Assembly (NCBI RefSeq): GCF_964340395.1
Contig: NC_135570.1
Span: forward strand, 10,621,322-10,685,321
Length of the DNA: 64,000 nt
Direction of reading: 5' to 3'
From: Glandiceps talaboti
Taxonomy: Eukaryota > Hemichordata > Enteropneusta > Spengelidae
In this document: positions 37,990-50,754 of the stretch, piece by piece
How the letters are laid out: each line of letters opens with the position of its first letter
Numbering within the stretch: the first letter of the stretch is position 1
Program-made: the position numbers and the translations under genes
Notes under the pieces: generated by a model
What the model saw: the letters and a program-made list of their open reading frames with translations, nothing else
What the model was told of the DNA's origin: nothing
Databases searched by the model: none

Positions 37990-40215
37990 ATGGGTATCTA
38001 TGCCAGTTTTACGGGAGTAACCACATTCAACCCCAACCCAACCACCCTCATTAACAAAATTTATAATACATGATATGAAAATATATTCAAGTTTTACCAG
38101 ATTCTTAATTATGTTACCAGCGTTCTCAAACATAAGCAAAACATTGATTTTGAGGACATTATAGAACAGAACATTCTGGAAATCCACATAAATACAACAA
38201 AACAAGTGGCTAAGTTGTCAGGAGACATTTTGGTATTTAGCTGTGAGGTTCTTGGACTGTCACTAATGATTTTGAGCTGAAAACAGTTGATGTTATGTAT
38301 TTGTATTCAAGGCATAACACACTGGCATCCAATGTAATCATTTGTAACTACAAACCTAGTTAAGACAACACTTCAAATCCTACATTACTCCCCACATACT
38401 CATTATTCATCAAAATACCCTCGGGGCAAATAACATGAAAAACTCTACATCCTGGGAAAATGAATCAATTTAAATAGAAAATTATGCAACCATTGCAAAC
38501 AGATGCACATCCTTAGAACACGCATAAAGCTGTTCTCACTGAGTTCTACGATTCATGTTGACCCTATGTTAGATTGCTACGAGATAATTCATCACTGGAA
38601 GAATAACTAACTAACAATCAAACATTTTCTTACGTGCTCTGCATGACAACCGAGCACTGCATGATGGGAAATGTCTGTCAAATGGGTCCAGGTCTGCAAA
38701 TTGCAAAAGTTAAGTGCTAATGTTGACTACTGCATCATGGGAATGGTACAGTTGCAATTGGACATATTGAGTACTTTGATGGATACTTTATATTGCCTTT
38801 AAAAAGCAGTAAGGTTATCAATATACTATTTGGTATTCAAGACACCGCATTCACAATATCATACATCTTCTCATATAGCATGAGTTGAGCTTGATAACGT
38901 TTCCCCTCTCTAACCTCCCTTCATCAATCTAGTTGTTGGCTGGCAGCTCTTTTGAAAACAGCCCATTTAGACTGGGTGATTTTATGAAACGTTGAGAATA
39001 AATGGATTTCAGGTTGACATCAAATTAACGATTTCATTTACCGCAAGATGGATGCAAAGGATTGAGACTTGTTACGTACACATGTAGGTATAGACATTAA
39101 ATTGCCAGTCTGTCCAAACGATTTCAATCCGATCACTATCAAACAAAGCATTTTTCTACGTAGTATATCATTCTTTCCATATCAAATTTTCAAAACGACT
39201 TTTGATGTACGTTCGTCATTTATTTTTTAAAACATTTTGCTGCGTTATTAATGATGTTGCAATTCCTTAAGACAGATCAAATGGATCCGCATACATAATA
39301 CATTCATAAACAAGTCTAATTTTCATGATCGACAACTTAATTTTATGAAAATTTTTGAATTTCATAATCACCAAACAAGTTCAACAGAAACTGCCTGCAT
39401 GATGTCAACGTTTTATTAAAAAATTTAGATTTTTACAAATTCAATCTTTTTGTCTAACATATCTATATTTATAATATTACCACTACACATGAAAGATTTA
39501 ATATCTCAATTCGGCCTTACCGCTCAAACAACAACACAAACAAAAATGTCTCTCAATATTCTGAACTTGATACAAAATTGAAAAAAATATTATTCCTGTT
39601 TTCCTTTGAGACTAATTCATTAAAGAATCACTCAAATATCTTAACCAAAATTCAGAACCATTCATGAAATTTGTTTAGAATTTCCCAGCTTTTTGTTAGG
39701 CGTTCACAAAAGTCATTCCGTCTGATATTTTCCACTAATTAAATTTAAAGTGTTAGTTTTCTCCCATGAATATCCTTTTTTTTGGGCATTTATTTTTCAT
39801 CAGAACTCAGTAAAAAGGACACAATGTACAATTATTATCCAACAGGATATCAAATTAGAAAATAATTTAGAGACAAACTAGAATTTGTGTTTCGGATTTT
39901 GGGCGGGAAAATACATCAAAAGAATTAACCTATGCACTATAATGTAAATGTTACTGTGAAGAGTGGAGACAGAAAGTCTGAAGATTTCCCAAGTGGACAC
40001 CATACTGACATATTCTATCAGGTTATAGCAAGGAGGTTAACACCGTAATATTACCACTTATTTACTAAAGTAATAAAAGACAGCACGCTTAAATTTATTT
40101 CATTTTGTCACAGAAATTTCTGAATAACCTTAACACCACACACTGTCATAAGGCAATATTATTGGTACAGGAACAAGTGTTTTCAAATTTTGCCTCTTCA
40201 AGATAAACCAGGACC
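37990..40215. other. Repeat-poor non-coding block
   Basis: Unique AT-rich sequence. Two ACTGCATSATGGGAA sites lie at 38656 and 38729 (listed separately). No exon was recognised. Confidence 0.45.
38656..38743 (+). promoter_or_regulatory. Pair of ZNF143/Staf-like motifs
   Basis: ACTGCATGATGGGAA (38656-38670) and ACTGCATCATGGGAA (38729-38743) differ by one base and are 73 bp apart. The first, read from GC at 38654, fits GCNNTGCATKNTGGGNA, the Staf-type pattern. Flanks between the two sites are not clearly duplicated. Regulatory function is inference. Confidence 0.25.
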
Positions 40216-40460
40216 ACGGTATGGCCATCCTAATTCCATTTTTAGTTTCTACTTGTCTTGGCCATTCTAATTTGATTTCTAGTTTCTACTTGTTTTAGTC
40301 ATCCTATTTTGATTTCTAGTTACTACTTCTCTTGGCCGTTCTGATTTGATTTCTAGCTGCTACTTTGTTCAGTCATCGTAATTTAATTTTCACTTTCTGC
40401 TTCTTTGGCCATTCTGATTTGATTCCTAGTTTCTACTTCTTCTGGCCACATTAACCTTTC
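40215..40460. repeat. Degenerate minisatellite of about 57 bp
   Basis: GATTTCTAGTTTCTACTTST, then TTGGCCATTCTAATTT or TTAGTCATCCTATTTT recurs four to five times with accumulating changes. Confidence 0.8.
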
Positions 40461-40469
40461 TTTTTGGCA

Positions 40470-42475
40470 CATCTTATTCGATTTGTAATGTCTTCTTATT
40501 TTGAATACAAATATAAAACACGTAAAGATGTAAACATAAATTTAAACGTGGTTGGAATGTAGTTTCTACGGAGAACACCAATGACGAATGAACAAGACAG
40601 CACACGTCTTAGTCTAGTCTGAATACAGGTATTATAATATATTATCATCTTTGATGGCGTGACTTTAATTCATCTAATCAATTTCAACTTGACTTCCAAT
40701 GATTGATAACCAATCATACAAAAGCTGAATGTCCATTTTTCCAATTATGTCTGTCACACACTGCATACTACACTCTTTACGACAAACATTAATCATGGAA
40801 TGAATAATCCCATCATTCATGGTATTTTTAGGGCAATCCAACTTGAGGACAAATTCCTAATGTTGTTGTGATATTTCCAGATTAGAAAGGGAAAATAGAC
40901 ATTTACAAATTTATTATTCATAACTAATACTTAGTAATAGTTCATTTAAATGTGATATGATTAATAAATGTTTCATGTTCAGGAAAATTGTTATTCTTGA
41001 ATTTCCTCAATTCTAGTACAAATTAGTCTAGTTACTGTATGTGTAGACATTCTCTACAATCTCTCTCTCCACATATAGTCAAATGAACAAATTCTATTGA
41101 AAATCTAGCTAAATCTCCTTCTTGCTGGGGAAAGGATGAACAGTGCATGTCAGTAGTAATCCATCACACACTGATGTGTGGTTGTAATTAGTTATTTTGT
41201 TCAATTTACTGCAAACTCCACCTCCAGTTTGAATATAAGTGAGGATGCAATAACATCACCACATTTATATCAACGATCCAATACCATAAACTATCACTGC
41301 TGAGGGTAAAAACAGAATTCTATACTAGAGAAATCCATTTGACTATACTATGGAGGTGATTATAACACATCTAGGACTAGACTAAGTATAATGTTTATGT
41401 TTTACATTTCCTGCTCCTTGTACGTCAGCTACTGTTATATTTTACTCTCACCTTCTGTTTCTGTGACTGTCACTCTTGTCTGGCCGAGCCACATGTCATT
41501 TATTTGAGGTGAGGGAACCAAACATTTATGCCAAATCACTAGCATTCTGTGTGTGGAACGGTCAGTTTAAATCAGCCACATTATAGTTTGCTCATAGATG
41601 GGACCGATCTGTCAGTCACATTGACTCCTAAACCACAACCCATTTACAAACTCTTGTCAATCAATGACACTTCCTGGACCATAAAAGACAACCAGAAACT
41701 GTCCCACCATCTATACTCTGAAGACCACAAAGACATTTGAAAACTGTGTCCATCACACACAGTCCAAGAAGCACAAAATGTTCAAGACATGTCTTTCATT
41801 CACACTCCTGTCTGTACATACTGATTTTATCAGACTAAGTCGGAAATGATACAAAGAGGGTTGATGGGTGGTTAAGAAAACCGACTCCACCTTGTTTTGT
41901 CTCCTCTGTCTTGGAGTCCAGAACCACTTTACTAGTTGGTGGATGATAAGGTGGGAACGTGGACGCCCGTAGAGTTGCTCCACGCCCACTAAACAATAAC
42001 ACGGCAACAAATGAACAGTAGGTGTTATCTATCTTATTGTTATGTCCTATTAAAGATATGCCTTCACAGTGTACGTAGGGCTGTATTGTAACAATGAATG
42101 ACCTCACATCTAAACATAATTGAATACAAGTTTGGACGAAGGGAACAAAGATTTCTTTCCCTGTCTCCACCTAGATCTATCTATATTACAGGCAGAACAT
42201 TTTAAAAATTCATCAATTTACACTAACCTGACAGAGAAAGTCAAAACATGTTTTGACACAATCTAACTAAGAGGAGTTCGCACCATGTCACACAAACTCA
42301 ACAAATGAACATTGCTCGTTTAGGTCAAAGTACGAAAATGAAGTTCAGCAATCGCATTGATGACAGACCCCTTCCCCAAAGCAAATGAAATTCACTTATT
42401 GAGCTTGTGTGACATTGTGCGATTGTCCGTAACTTGTAGATTGAACACAAAGTAATTCAAAACTTGTCACAAAGA
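40470..42475. other. Non-coding, no recognised feature
   Basis: Mostly unique. At 41835-42170 the minus strand has a 111-residue open frame (Met start, moderately complex composition). It has no recognised domain, no neighbouring exon and overlaps another frame, so I do not call it a gene. Confidence 0.4.
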
Positions 42476-42499
42476 TCAATGTAAATGTGTAGCAATGTT

Positions 42500-42720
42500 T
42501 GTTTTCCAAGAAAGCTTGAAAGTACAACAGATTGTAACAGAGTATCAAGGTTAGATTTGTATAACAGATTGAAACAGTGTAGCAATTTTATCAAAGATTA
42601 AGACAATGTAACAATGTTAGATTATAGATTGAGAGTGTAGAAATGTTAGGTTACTATCAAAGCTTGAAACAATTTAGCAAAATTGAAAAAGTGTATCAGT
42701 TAAAGATGGTAACAAAGACT
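42500..42720. repeat. Very degenerate array, period about 45-60 bp
   Basis: Words of the type AAAGATTGAAACAGTGTAGCAATGTTAGAT recur about five times in modified form. This is near the limit of recognition. Confidence 0.45.
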
Positions 42721-43285
42721 CATTACAAGTGTCTTAACATCAAACTTTTACAAATTATTATAAAAGGTAAAAATATCAAACATAAAAAAAACAGTAAAAC
42801 TTGAAATGTCAACTTTGTATCTGGTATCAGTGTTGTTCAACACATTATTATATTGTTACACTGTGTCACAAATAGTGTACTCTGTATCACTGTTAGTACA
42901 TTGGTAACACAGATTATGTGTTGTTGTTTAGGTGAGTGGTACATGGTACACCACTGGAACTCAGACAACATAATCCCGGTTCTTTTAAAAGCACACAACC
43001 TTATGGTAATTCTGCCTGCCAGATACAGATTGATTCTTTCAGGCACCTTGTGAAATACTTGGTTGTATCAAATACACGGACTATTAACAATGTAGTGGGT
43101 ATATTGTTACATCTGTAGCAATTCAGAACGAAAACGACTGGAATTTTCAACTACATATGCTTCTTCAAAGAAACATTATGGCTATGTTTACTCAATTTTG
43201 TTATAATTCAACTAAAATCTGTATATGAGGGAAAATTATTGTTTACTTTCTGAAGTTGGGAACTTTATTAATCTCACTTATTGGG
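42721..43285. other. Non-coding, no recognised feature
   Basis: Unique sequence. Two overlapping frames of 60-70 residues on the plus strand and one on the minus strand are not supported as genes. Confidence 0.4.
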
Positions 43286-43297
43286 TACACGTATATA

Positions 43298-43672
43298 TGC
43301 TGCCCCCTTTGGGGTGGGTTTTTTCATCCTTTAGTCTAAAATGGGTACTGTATTCTTAGAGATATAGGAGTGTAAAATGGGGTCCACTTTTTTAAAAACA
43401 ATTTTTTATTTTCTTGGAAGGAACCACATAGCAAATTCTTGACTAGTTCGGAATTTCCCTTGGAATTTCCCCAAGCTGTGACTGGTTGACATTTTCATTT
43501 CAGTGTTATGTATTTTGGTCAAAAATGAGGTCTTCTAAAAACTTGAATGGTCTAAATTGGGGTATTGGTATTTGGTCAAAGTAGGTCTAAAATGGGGTCT
43601 GGGGTTGGCAGATTGGCCACACTCCCTACTGACCCTGGCCAGTGGTACCCCCTCCCCCAGGAGGGTACCTTT
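43298..43672 (+). mobile_element. Dispersed repeat V, longer copy
   Basis: Starts at GCTGCCCCCTTTGGGGTGGG and ends with GGTACCCCCTCCCCCAGGAG, GGTACC. The interior repeats TCTAAAATGGGG-type words (43335, 43375, 43550, 43570). The last 100 bp match 35430-35500. G/C-rich ends around an AT-rich interior suggest a non-autonomous DNA element, but a clean terminal inverted repeat and target duplication were not resolved. Confidence 0.5.
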
Positions 43673-43689
43673 GTCAGGCATATATAATC

Positions 43690-44465
43690 ACACTGTAATC
43701 AAAATAGTCTAAACACTGGAAGTCACCAAAAATTTCAATAAGAAGATCATGGAAGTGTATAAAAATGCACGCTTGCGAAAAACATAAAAGCCGCCCTACT
43801 GTAAATGTAATGTAATTACATCGATGTCTTGTAATAGCTTAGTTCAACATGTTACAATGATAATTTTAGTTGATTTTAATTGCCAAAAGCTGGCTTTCCG
43901 CAGTCATATCTACGACACAGGACAAGTTCACATGGAAAATCCTGATTTCAACAAATAGGAATTAATGATGTACATACACAATGACATGATGGATGATGAA
44001 AAGGAGATGAATTGGAACTAAGCCAACAATACACTGGGCAAGTAACTTTCACCTGGAGATTTGCCACTCCGTTAATTTCACCACGACTTAACTATTCTCA
44101 TAAAGCTACTTTTTTGTAAGTTCTGGAACAATTATCTACAAAAGTACTGTCTCACTGCGAAGAAAATCTCACACCCAAATCTAAGCACAATCATGGATGA
44201 TGGAATGTGCATGTGTATATACATGTGTGTATTTCAGGGGTAAAAGAAAGTAGGGTTGTAGCTAAGGTATTACAGATGGGGTAATATACAGTGTACCCTC
44301 TTTACCTATTTAGCACACAACTTACACAGCATTTCTTGTGATGTAATCTAACTTTGGTATTTCCCTATCTCCTTACAAAGTAGTAACTCATAAGAAAACC
44401 TAGTTTTTATCATGTCAATACCTATCAGAAGATGTACTTATTACACTGTTTTACAGGACACACTG
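43690..44465. other. Non-coding, no recognised feature
   Basis: Unique sequence with no array or exon. Confidence 0.4.
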
Positions 44466-44472
44466 TTCAGGA

Positions 44473-44573
44473 GGGGGGGGGGAGAGAGGGAGAGAGCTGT
44501 AGCGAGAGAGCTCTAGAGAGCTCTAGAAAGAGAGAGAGAGAGAGAGAGAGTGTGTGTGTGTGTGTGTGTGTGG
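44473..44573. repeat. G10, (GA)n and (GT)n compound microsatellite
   Basis: Ten G (44473-44482), GA-rich stretch including the palindrome AGAGCTCTAGAGAGCTCT, a pure GA run (44528-44550) and a GT run (44550-44572). Confidence 0.96.
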
Positions 44574-44584
44574 TATTTCTACAG

Positions 44585-44802
44585 GATGAAGAAGCTATGT
44601 GCTATAATCCATGTGGAGGAAGGTGGGGAGGCTATGACTAATCTGTGTGTGGAGAAGGTAGGAAGGCTATGTACTCTAATCCATATATGGGGAGGGTGGA
44701 GAGGCTATGTGCACTAATTCATATGTGGGGGAAAGTGAGGAGGATATGTGTGGGAGGGTGGGAAGACTACATGCTCTCAGCCATAATATGGGGGGGGGGG
44801 GG
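44585..44802. repeat. Degenerate G-rich array, period about 45-50 bp
   Basis: GGAGGCTATGTRCTMTAATCCATATGTGGRG recurs about four times and ends in 13 G (44790-44802). The 69- and 71-residue open frames spanning it (44432-44860) are explained by the repeats. Confidence 0.75.
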
Positions 44803-44809
44803 ATATTGT

Positions 44810-45515
44810 GAAGAAGACAAACAAGGTCAAGATGAGAATTCCAGTGACATTACAATTTGATCTCTGATTATACTCAACCTCATAGCCGTAACTATAGACA
44901 GAGAAAAGAATTGACATCTGGTGTATCACTCACTCATGTATGCCCTGATGTCCTGAAGAACCGACAAACAGGAATTTCTTACGTCCGATAATAAACTGCC
45001 ATGGTCAAACTAACTGATGCTGTATTGTCAATAGAAAAGACGTTTTATATCCTTTCTTTTCATTTCATGAATTTTTGCTTCCTATTAAGTCCAGTACATT
45101 AATTTGATGACTTTTTGCAACGTCTATACTTACATAGGTTTAATGAATTTGTCTTCCTGTGATTGTCGTTGTCTGGATTGTTCACCTATCTTGATAGTCG
45201 TTTGATTAACTTTTGTCTCCTCTCTGGCTGCACGCAAATCAGTAAGAGGATTTTAGTGGTCAGTTTTCACATTCTGGATGTCAATAAATCTCTTTAATTA
45301 TCTTGATCTTTTTTTAATTTCTTTCATGTTTGGTGTCAAGGTTAAAGTCACATTAACTTTTCTACAAAATTATCGCAAAGTTGAAAGAAAATATCTTAAA
45401 AAGTTTAATTTTAGTCAAAATATAAAATTGTGGGATATAAAAACATAGCTTGTTATGTTGTCTTTTCATTTCATTTCACTATTTGGTACTAAGGGTAATA
45501 AAATTACAAATACCA
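44810..45515. other. Non-coding, no recognised feature
   Basis: AT-rich unique sequence. Confidence 0.4.
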
Positions 45516-45519
45516 ACTG

Positions 45520-46055
45520 ATATTTTTTTTCAAAATTAATTAGGAAGTTGCAAAAAAATGACTTCAAGAATGACTTCTTGTTCAAAAACAATGGTGGGAA
45601 ATAATTTTGATCAGTTGTTTTTCTCTAAATTTCGGTGTGCAGTTTAACTTTTCCTTTTTTTAATATTATGAGAAGGGTGAGGTGACTTGAAAAAATAAAT
45701 TTAAAATAAATTTAAAATGGTGGAAAATAGTATCATATCTTAGTCAATGATAATTTCAATATTAGTAATATTATACCAAATTTTCCTTTTTTCCAAAAAC
45801 TCAGAAAATTGCAAAAAAATTCTTTGTAATGTTAAAATTTGTCAAAAAAATAATGGCAGGAAATAAATACCTCTTCATCAGTTTTCTATTTTCGTCAATT
45901 TTGGTGTCTAGTTTATCACTTTTTTATCAACTTCACCCTTTTTTTTACAATCAATCAGAAAATTACAAAAAAATTGTACGCAAAGTTAAATGTGCCCCCC
46001 AAAAATGATGGCGGGGAAATGATTTCGTCCAAAAAATAATGGCGGGGAAATGACT
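45520..46055. repeat. Degenerate tandem array, period about 190-240 bp
   Basis: ATTAGGAARTTGCAAAAAAAT, then TCAAAAANAATGGYGGGAAAT, then TTTTCTnnAATTTYGGTGTSYAGTTTA recurs about three times. The last unit adds a short GGCGGGGAAATGA duplication (46009-46052). Confidence 0.65.
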
Positions 46056-47150
46056 GTTGCCTGTAATCAATAAGTGTATTCGTGACAGACTGCCTCCTAC
46101 AATATTTATATCATTAAGATTCACTAGTGTGCCCTGACTTGACCTTGCTGCCTTAATGATATTACATCAAGTCTTCCAGAATGAATTGAATCTATTCTTG
46201 ATTTGAAATAACATCCTTCACTGAACTCTGCTTGAAATTACGAATAAATTAATTTACCTGTTATCTACTCGAAAACTGTTCTTTTTTTGCTGGGTCACTA
46301 CACATACATGTACATTTCCTGTGGGCAAGAAAAAAATTACACTGAATATTTCATATTGCAAGGGTTTCAATAGCTGCAAAATATTTTTTTTTTTGTGTTT
46401 GATAACTCATTTCCATATCATTCATAACTGATAATCGCATTTGAATAAATAACTTAATATATGCATTAATTTGCATAAAATGTGGATGTTTGAATAATAT
46501 ATATGCAACTTTGAAAAAACCCTAACATTAAATTTATTTTGCAAAATATATTTCTTTGGTTTACATTCGTGTCTGTATTTGAATGTATATGTTTATCTGT
46601 ATTTGTAAATTTGTGAATGTCTCTGTGCACCATTTGCTGCAACTTTTGTTGGAAAATACATACAGATTATCGAAGCAATCTCTCATGAATAAATTTACAT
46701 ATCAATACAGTCGATAAATATCACAAGCCTCACCTGATCTAAAGCAATAGTGTTGACAAAAAGTCATGTTTCCGTAACTATAATCTGTCTATGGAGGTTA
46801 ACAAATTTAATGATTTTTTGAAGCTGATCTCTGCAGACGACAGACTCGGTCTAAAGACCAGTACAACAGTGTTACAGCGTTGAATTGTCAGATTTAGATA
46901 TTAAATTACAGTCACCCAATAACAAGCCGATAATTGGAATGCAGAACCCTTCTACTCATTCAAAAAAAGAAATTTGAGACACTTATTTTCATGAAGTAAT
47001 ATCAAAGTTAGTGTATGTCACTCAAACTGTTAATCTCATCTAGTTATTACAATGTCATTGATATTAAGCATATTACTTATCAATGCCTTCCCATCATGCT
47101 TTGCATTTATAGTATATATATAATTACTAAAGATTACGTACACTTGTATG
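46056..47150. other. Non-coding, no recognised feature
   Basis: Unique AT-rich sequence, no array or exon recognised. Confidence 0.4.
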
Positions 47151-47154
47151 CATG

Positions 47155-47350
47155 CATACTAGTGGTATTTTCACTGTAGTGCATCAGTAAAAACATTATT
47201 GCATACCAGCATGCAAATGATATGCAAATGAGGACATGATCGTTCGCTACATATTAAATCGCTGTATGATTTTTATGGAAATTTCCCATTTCGGATAAAC
47301 ATATGTAATAATAAGAGTTCAAAGTGTGGGTACTCGCCACACTTGCACTC
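47155..47350 (+). repeat. Dispersed repeat family H, copy 3
   Basis: It follows copy 1 (525-720) block by block: CTAGTGGTATTTTCACTGYAGTGCA, AACATTATTGCATACC, ATGCAAATGA, GACATGATCGTTC, TTTTTATGGAAATTTCC, ATAAACATATGTAATAA and GTGTGGGTACTC. The tandem core is reduced to one unit plus a short ATGCAAATG duplication, showing copy-number variation of the core between loci. Confidence 0.65.
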
Positions 47351-47359
47351 AAGTAATAA

Positions 47360-48345
47360 TATGGATAAATTTTGAGATCATTCTGTTTTCTATTCCAAAA
47401 AATTGCATGGTGAACCCATCTTTTTTCTCCAAGAGCTTGCTTGTACAAAGTAATAGCAAAACTTACAGACTTTCATTTCTGATGGACAAGGCAACACTGA
47501 CTGGTTTCTAAACACTGACAACTTTCTTTGCCCTCTTAACTGACAGCGTCATCAAATTGATATTTTAAAAAGGTCACTTTTGAGTTGTGACGCTTACATC
47601 CTATTAAACAAAATTGAAAACATCGCAGTATAACCTGTCTGTGAAAAATACCCTTTTGTATTATTCAGCAATTATCCGAGATTGTATTGAAAATTGCAGA
47701 AAGTTATTAATAATTGTAATATGACACTTTTATTAAATCTAGCTGCCAACGATAAAGTCAGCGTACTGTATACATCATTAATGGACTATTACAGGCATTC
47801 AGGCAAGCTAAATCACCAATAATTGAATTATAGCAAGGAACTAGCATACAATACACATACACATACTTTTTACAGCATTTCTCATTTCTACACAAACACT
47901 GCATATAACCTTTAATATTTCGCTCCTGAATAATCCGCAAAATCTCCACAAAGGATATCCGCTCACCTTTTCAAATCCTCTGCTTAAATTAAATATAGTC
48001 ATTTGACTCCAAATTTAAGAGTGATTTCACTTTATGTCGGATTCAGTCAAGGATTTCATTGCAATGATGATTCCTTTGCTAATTTAAATCTTTAAGCCAT
48101 GCAAAATCAATTTTGGATTCATATTCAGATACTTTCCAATGTTAAGACAGCATGATTGACAAGTGATAAATTCTAAAATTCTAGACACAAACAATGGCAC
48201 TTTGAAGTTTATCTAGTGACTTTCTTCCTAGTGTTTGGATGTGTACATTCGATGATGTTTACACTTGTTGGGTTATCTAAGCTGTTTAACGTAGCAATTT
48301 GATTACCTGAACTCTGGTTATCTGAACTTGATGATGTGAACTTGG
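47360..48345. other. Non-coding, no recognised feature
   Basis: Unique sequence; near 48270-48350 the words GGTTATCTGAACT and TTGGTTATCTGCC recur, a short degenerate lead-in to the next array. Confidence 0.4.
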
Positions 48346-48351
48346 TTATCT

Positions 48352-48650
48352 GCCAACCTAAGCCAACCACCTCTAGACCTGCCAACCTAAGCCAAACACC
48401 TCTACACCTGCCAACCTAAGCCAAACACCTCTACAACTGCCAACTTAAGCCAACCACCTCTAGACCTGCCAACCTAAGCCAAACACCTCTAGAACTGCCA
48501 ACCTAAGCCAACCATCTCTAGAACTGCCAACCTAAGCCAACCTAAGCCAACCACCTCTAGACCTGCCAACCTAAGCCAACCACCTCTAGACCTGCCAACC
48601 TAAGCCAACCACCTCTACAACTGCCAACCTAAGCCTACCACCTCCACAAC
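48352..48650. repeat. 29-bp minisatellite, about 10 units
   Basis: Unit CCAACCTAAGCCAACCACCT, CTAGACCTG with CTACA and CAAACACC variants. One unit near 48530 has an internal CCAACCTAAG duplication. Period 29 rules out coding. Confidence 0.96.
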
Positions 48651-48659
48651 TACATATAC

Positions 48660-49195
48660 TTCAACCCTATCTAAATAAGGTATTACATGTATATACTACA
48701 TGACCCATCAATGACATTTCTTGGGTTCAACACCTGGTATTACAAAATACACCTTTGATCAACACATGCAAGGATGATTTTTGATAAACAAATGCAAGGT
48801 CAAAATCGCCCGTATCAAGTAACTAGTCTAAGTGTATTAAATGTACCAATGGTACAATGTTTAGCATTCATATGGAAGCCAGTGTATTGTTATATGACCT
48901 CTACATTACCCACTCCCTACAGCATCACATACAAACATTAGAAAGGCTTTGCAATGTCATTACTGAAATACAAAACATGTTTGTTCACTATTTTGTCAAG
49001 ATTAAATTCAAGTACACATGTCATATGGTTTCATTTTACACCTTTTGTTGAAGAAAGGCAGTTTTATTCAGTTACGATTTAATTTATACCCTCCTACAAG
49101 TCTGACGAGTTCCCAACTGACCCCCGCAGTAATTGGGTATAAATCTAGATTGAATTTCTGACTAGCTAACACCAAAGACCGACTTTTCAGAAGAC
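48660..49195. other. Non-coding, no recognised feature
   Basis: Unique sequence, no array or credible exon. Confidence 0.4.
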
Positions 49196-49199
49196 TGTA

Positions 49200-49375
49200 A
49201 ATGCAAAGTAATTTGAAGGGGCACAAGCTGAGTTTGTAAGTGCTTTACACAAGTGAAAACACTTACATGGAACCTAGATTAAATATTCTAGTATAATTTT
49301 AATGTCAATGCATACCATTAAATTTGTCTTCTGGCAGTACAGGAGCAGTTGATTTGCATAGCAGGGATTTCCATG
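49200..49375 (-). repeat. Dispersed repeat K, copy 2
   Basis: Reverse-strand counterpart of 24766-24940, sharing GGCACAAGCTGAGTTTGTAA, AAGTGAAAAC and TTGTCTTCTGGCAGTAC. A block with CAGTCAATTGTAGGTAATGG at 49658-49680 corresponds to the outer part of the element at 24.67 kb and 2.11 kb, so the full element may be around 450 bp. Confidence 0.65.
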
Positions 49376-49719
49376 ACATTTTTTATAGCATGATAAATTA
49401 CATCATCAGATTGTCTATAAGTATACTATAAACCTAGATATTTTCATTACAAGAAAATTCTGCGATTTTATAGTCTTCAGCTAGTTCTCAAAGACTAATT
49501 TTTATTAATTATCAGATTAGTACTGTGGTACATTAAGTTTATGTACAAGAAGGCATTTTAGTTACTATTTATTTCCGTGTATTTGTTTTCCAGTGAAGTG
49601 AGCGAAATTAACTTTAGGGAAAATTTCCAGGTTTACAGTATTTTGAGAACAAGTTTGAGTTCAGTCAATTGTAGGTAATGGTTACACAGTTAGTAGTCTG
49701 GATGTCAACGGGGTCTCTA

Positions 49720-49880
49720 ATGTGAATGGAGATGGAAATCGTAACGATACCGTATAGGAAGTAGACTATGTGAGTGGCTATGCAAATAGTAATGATATTG
49801 TATAGGAACTAGACTTTGTGAGTGGAGGCGTAAATGGTAACGATACGGTATAGGAACTAGACTATGTGAGTGGCGATGTA
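49720..49880. repeat. Minisatellite of about 51 bp, three units
   Basis: GTAACGATACNGTATAGGAA, CTAGACTWTGTGAGTGGMGA, TGTAAATG is repeated three times with small changes. Confidence 0.9.
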
Positions 49881-49884
49881 AAGT

Positions 49885-50395
49885 CAAGTACATATATATT
49901 GCAGAACAGAAATCTAAATCTAAACTTTGATTACAAGGTCAATACTTGGTGACCTTTGCACTACGACATCTTGTCATAATTTGAATATTATCTCATGAAT
50001 TATTCATATCTCCAATAGCAACTATCTTTTCAAGTATCTATTCTCATGATAACACAGGACTGATTTAAGGTTAATTCAGCCAATGACTGCACATGATTGG
50101 GTCATGTGACCTTATGCATAATTAGTTGTGTTGAATACCTTTATTGCATGCTGTGTATGCCTGGTGTTGGATAGTTCATACAACAATACATGATTATGAA
50201 ATAAAGGTGCAAGACACTGATTATATAACAATTTTGTTAGGTTTTCTAAACCTCCTCAAGTATTCTTTTTAACATGTAACAGCTTACAACATTATATAAC
50301 AACTTAATACCATAGCTTTCAAGGTAACCGGTGACATAATTTATGAAGTGTAGTACTATCAGTGTTTTTACTGAGGCTTAGGACCCCAAGTATAA
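49885..50395. other. Non-coding, no recognised feature
   Basis: Unique AT-rich sequence. Confidence 0.4.
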
Positions 50396-50399
50396 ACAG

Positions 50400-50750
50400 A
50401 AAGGTTTAACTGACATACTTTTTCCTACACTTATCATAGTTTTGTTTAACCAAAGACAGAAGGAAATTGGGTTATTAACTGATGTAGTTTTCGTGTGATA
50501 AATTTTACCAAAATTTTGTCTGGAGGAAATAATGTAAACTGATGTGCTGTTTTTGTACATTCTACCAAAATTTTGTTTAATTTAGTGGAAATCAGTTAAA
50601 CTGCTGTAGTTCATCGTCTGTTGTACCAAAATTTTGTTTAAATTAGTGAGAAATCACGTAAACTGTTCATTGTACATTGTACTTTAGAGGAAATCATGTA
50701 AACTTGTGTGGTTTGTCATACATTGTGTCATAATTTTGTTTTTGAACCCC
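50400..50750. repeat. Degenerate minisatellite of about 70 bp
   Basis: TGTAAACTGATGTAGTTTKTCGT, ACATTGTACCAAAATTTTGTTT, AATTTAGTGGAAATCA recurs about five times with indels. The 60-residue frame on the minus strand is a by-product. Confidence 0.8.
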
Positions 50751-50754
50751 AGTA

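Noticed and set aside
41835-42170. 111-residue minus-strand frame as a possible exon
   Set aside because: Composition is not obviously biased by repeats, but no domain, partner exon or conserved splice context was seen and another frame overlaps it.
48352-48650. CRISPR-like array with 29-bp repeats
   Set aside because: The repeats are directly contiguous without spacers, so it is a minisatellite.
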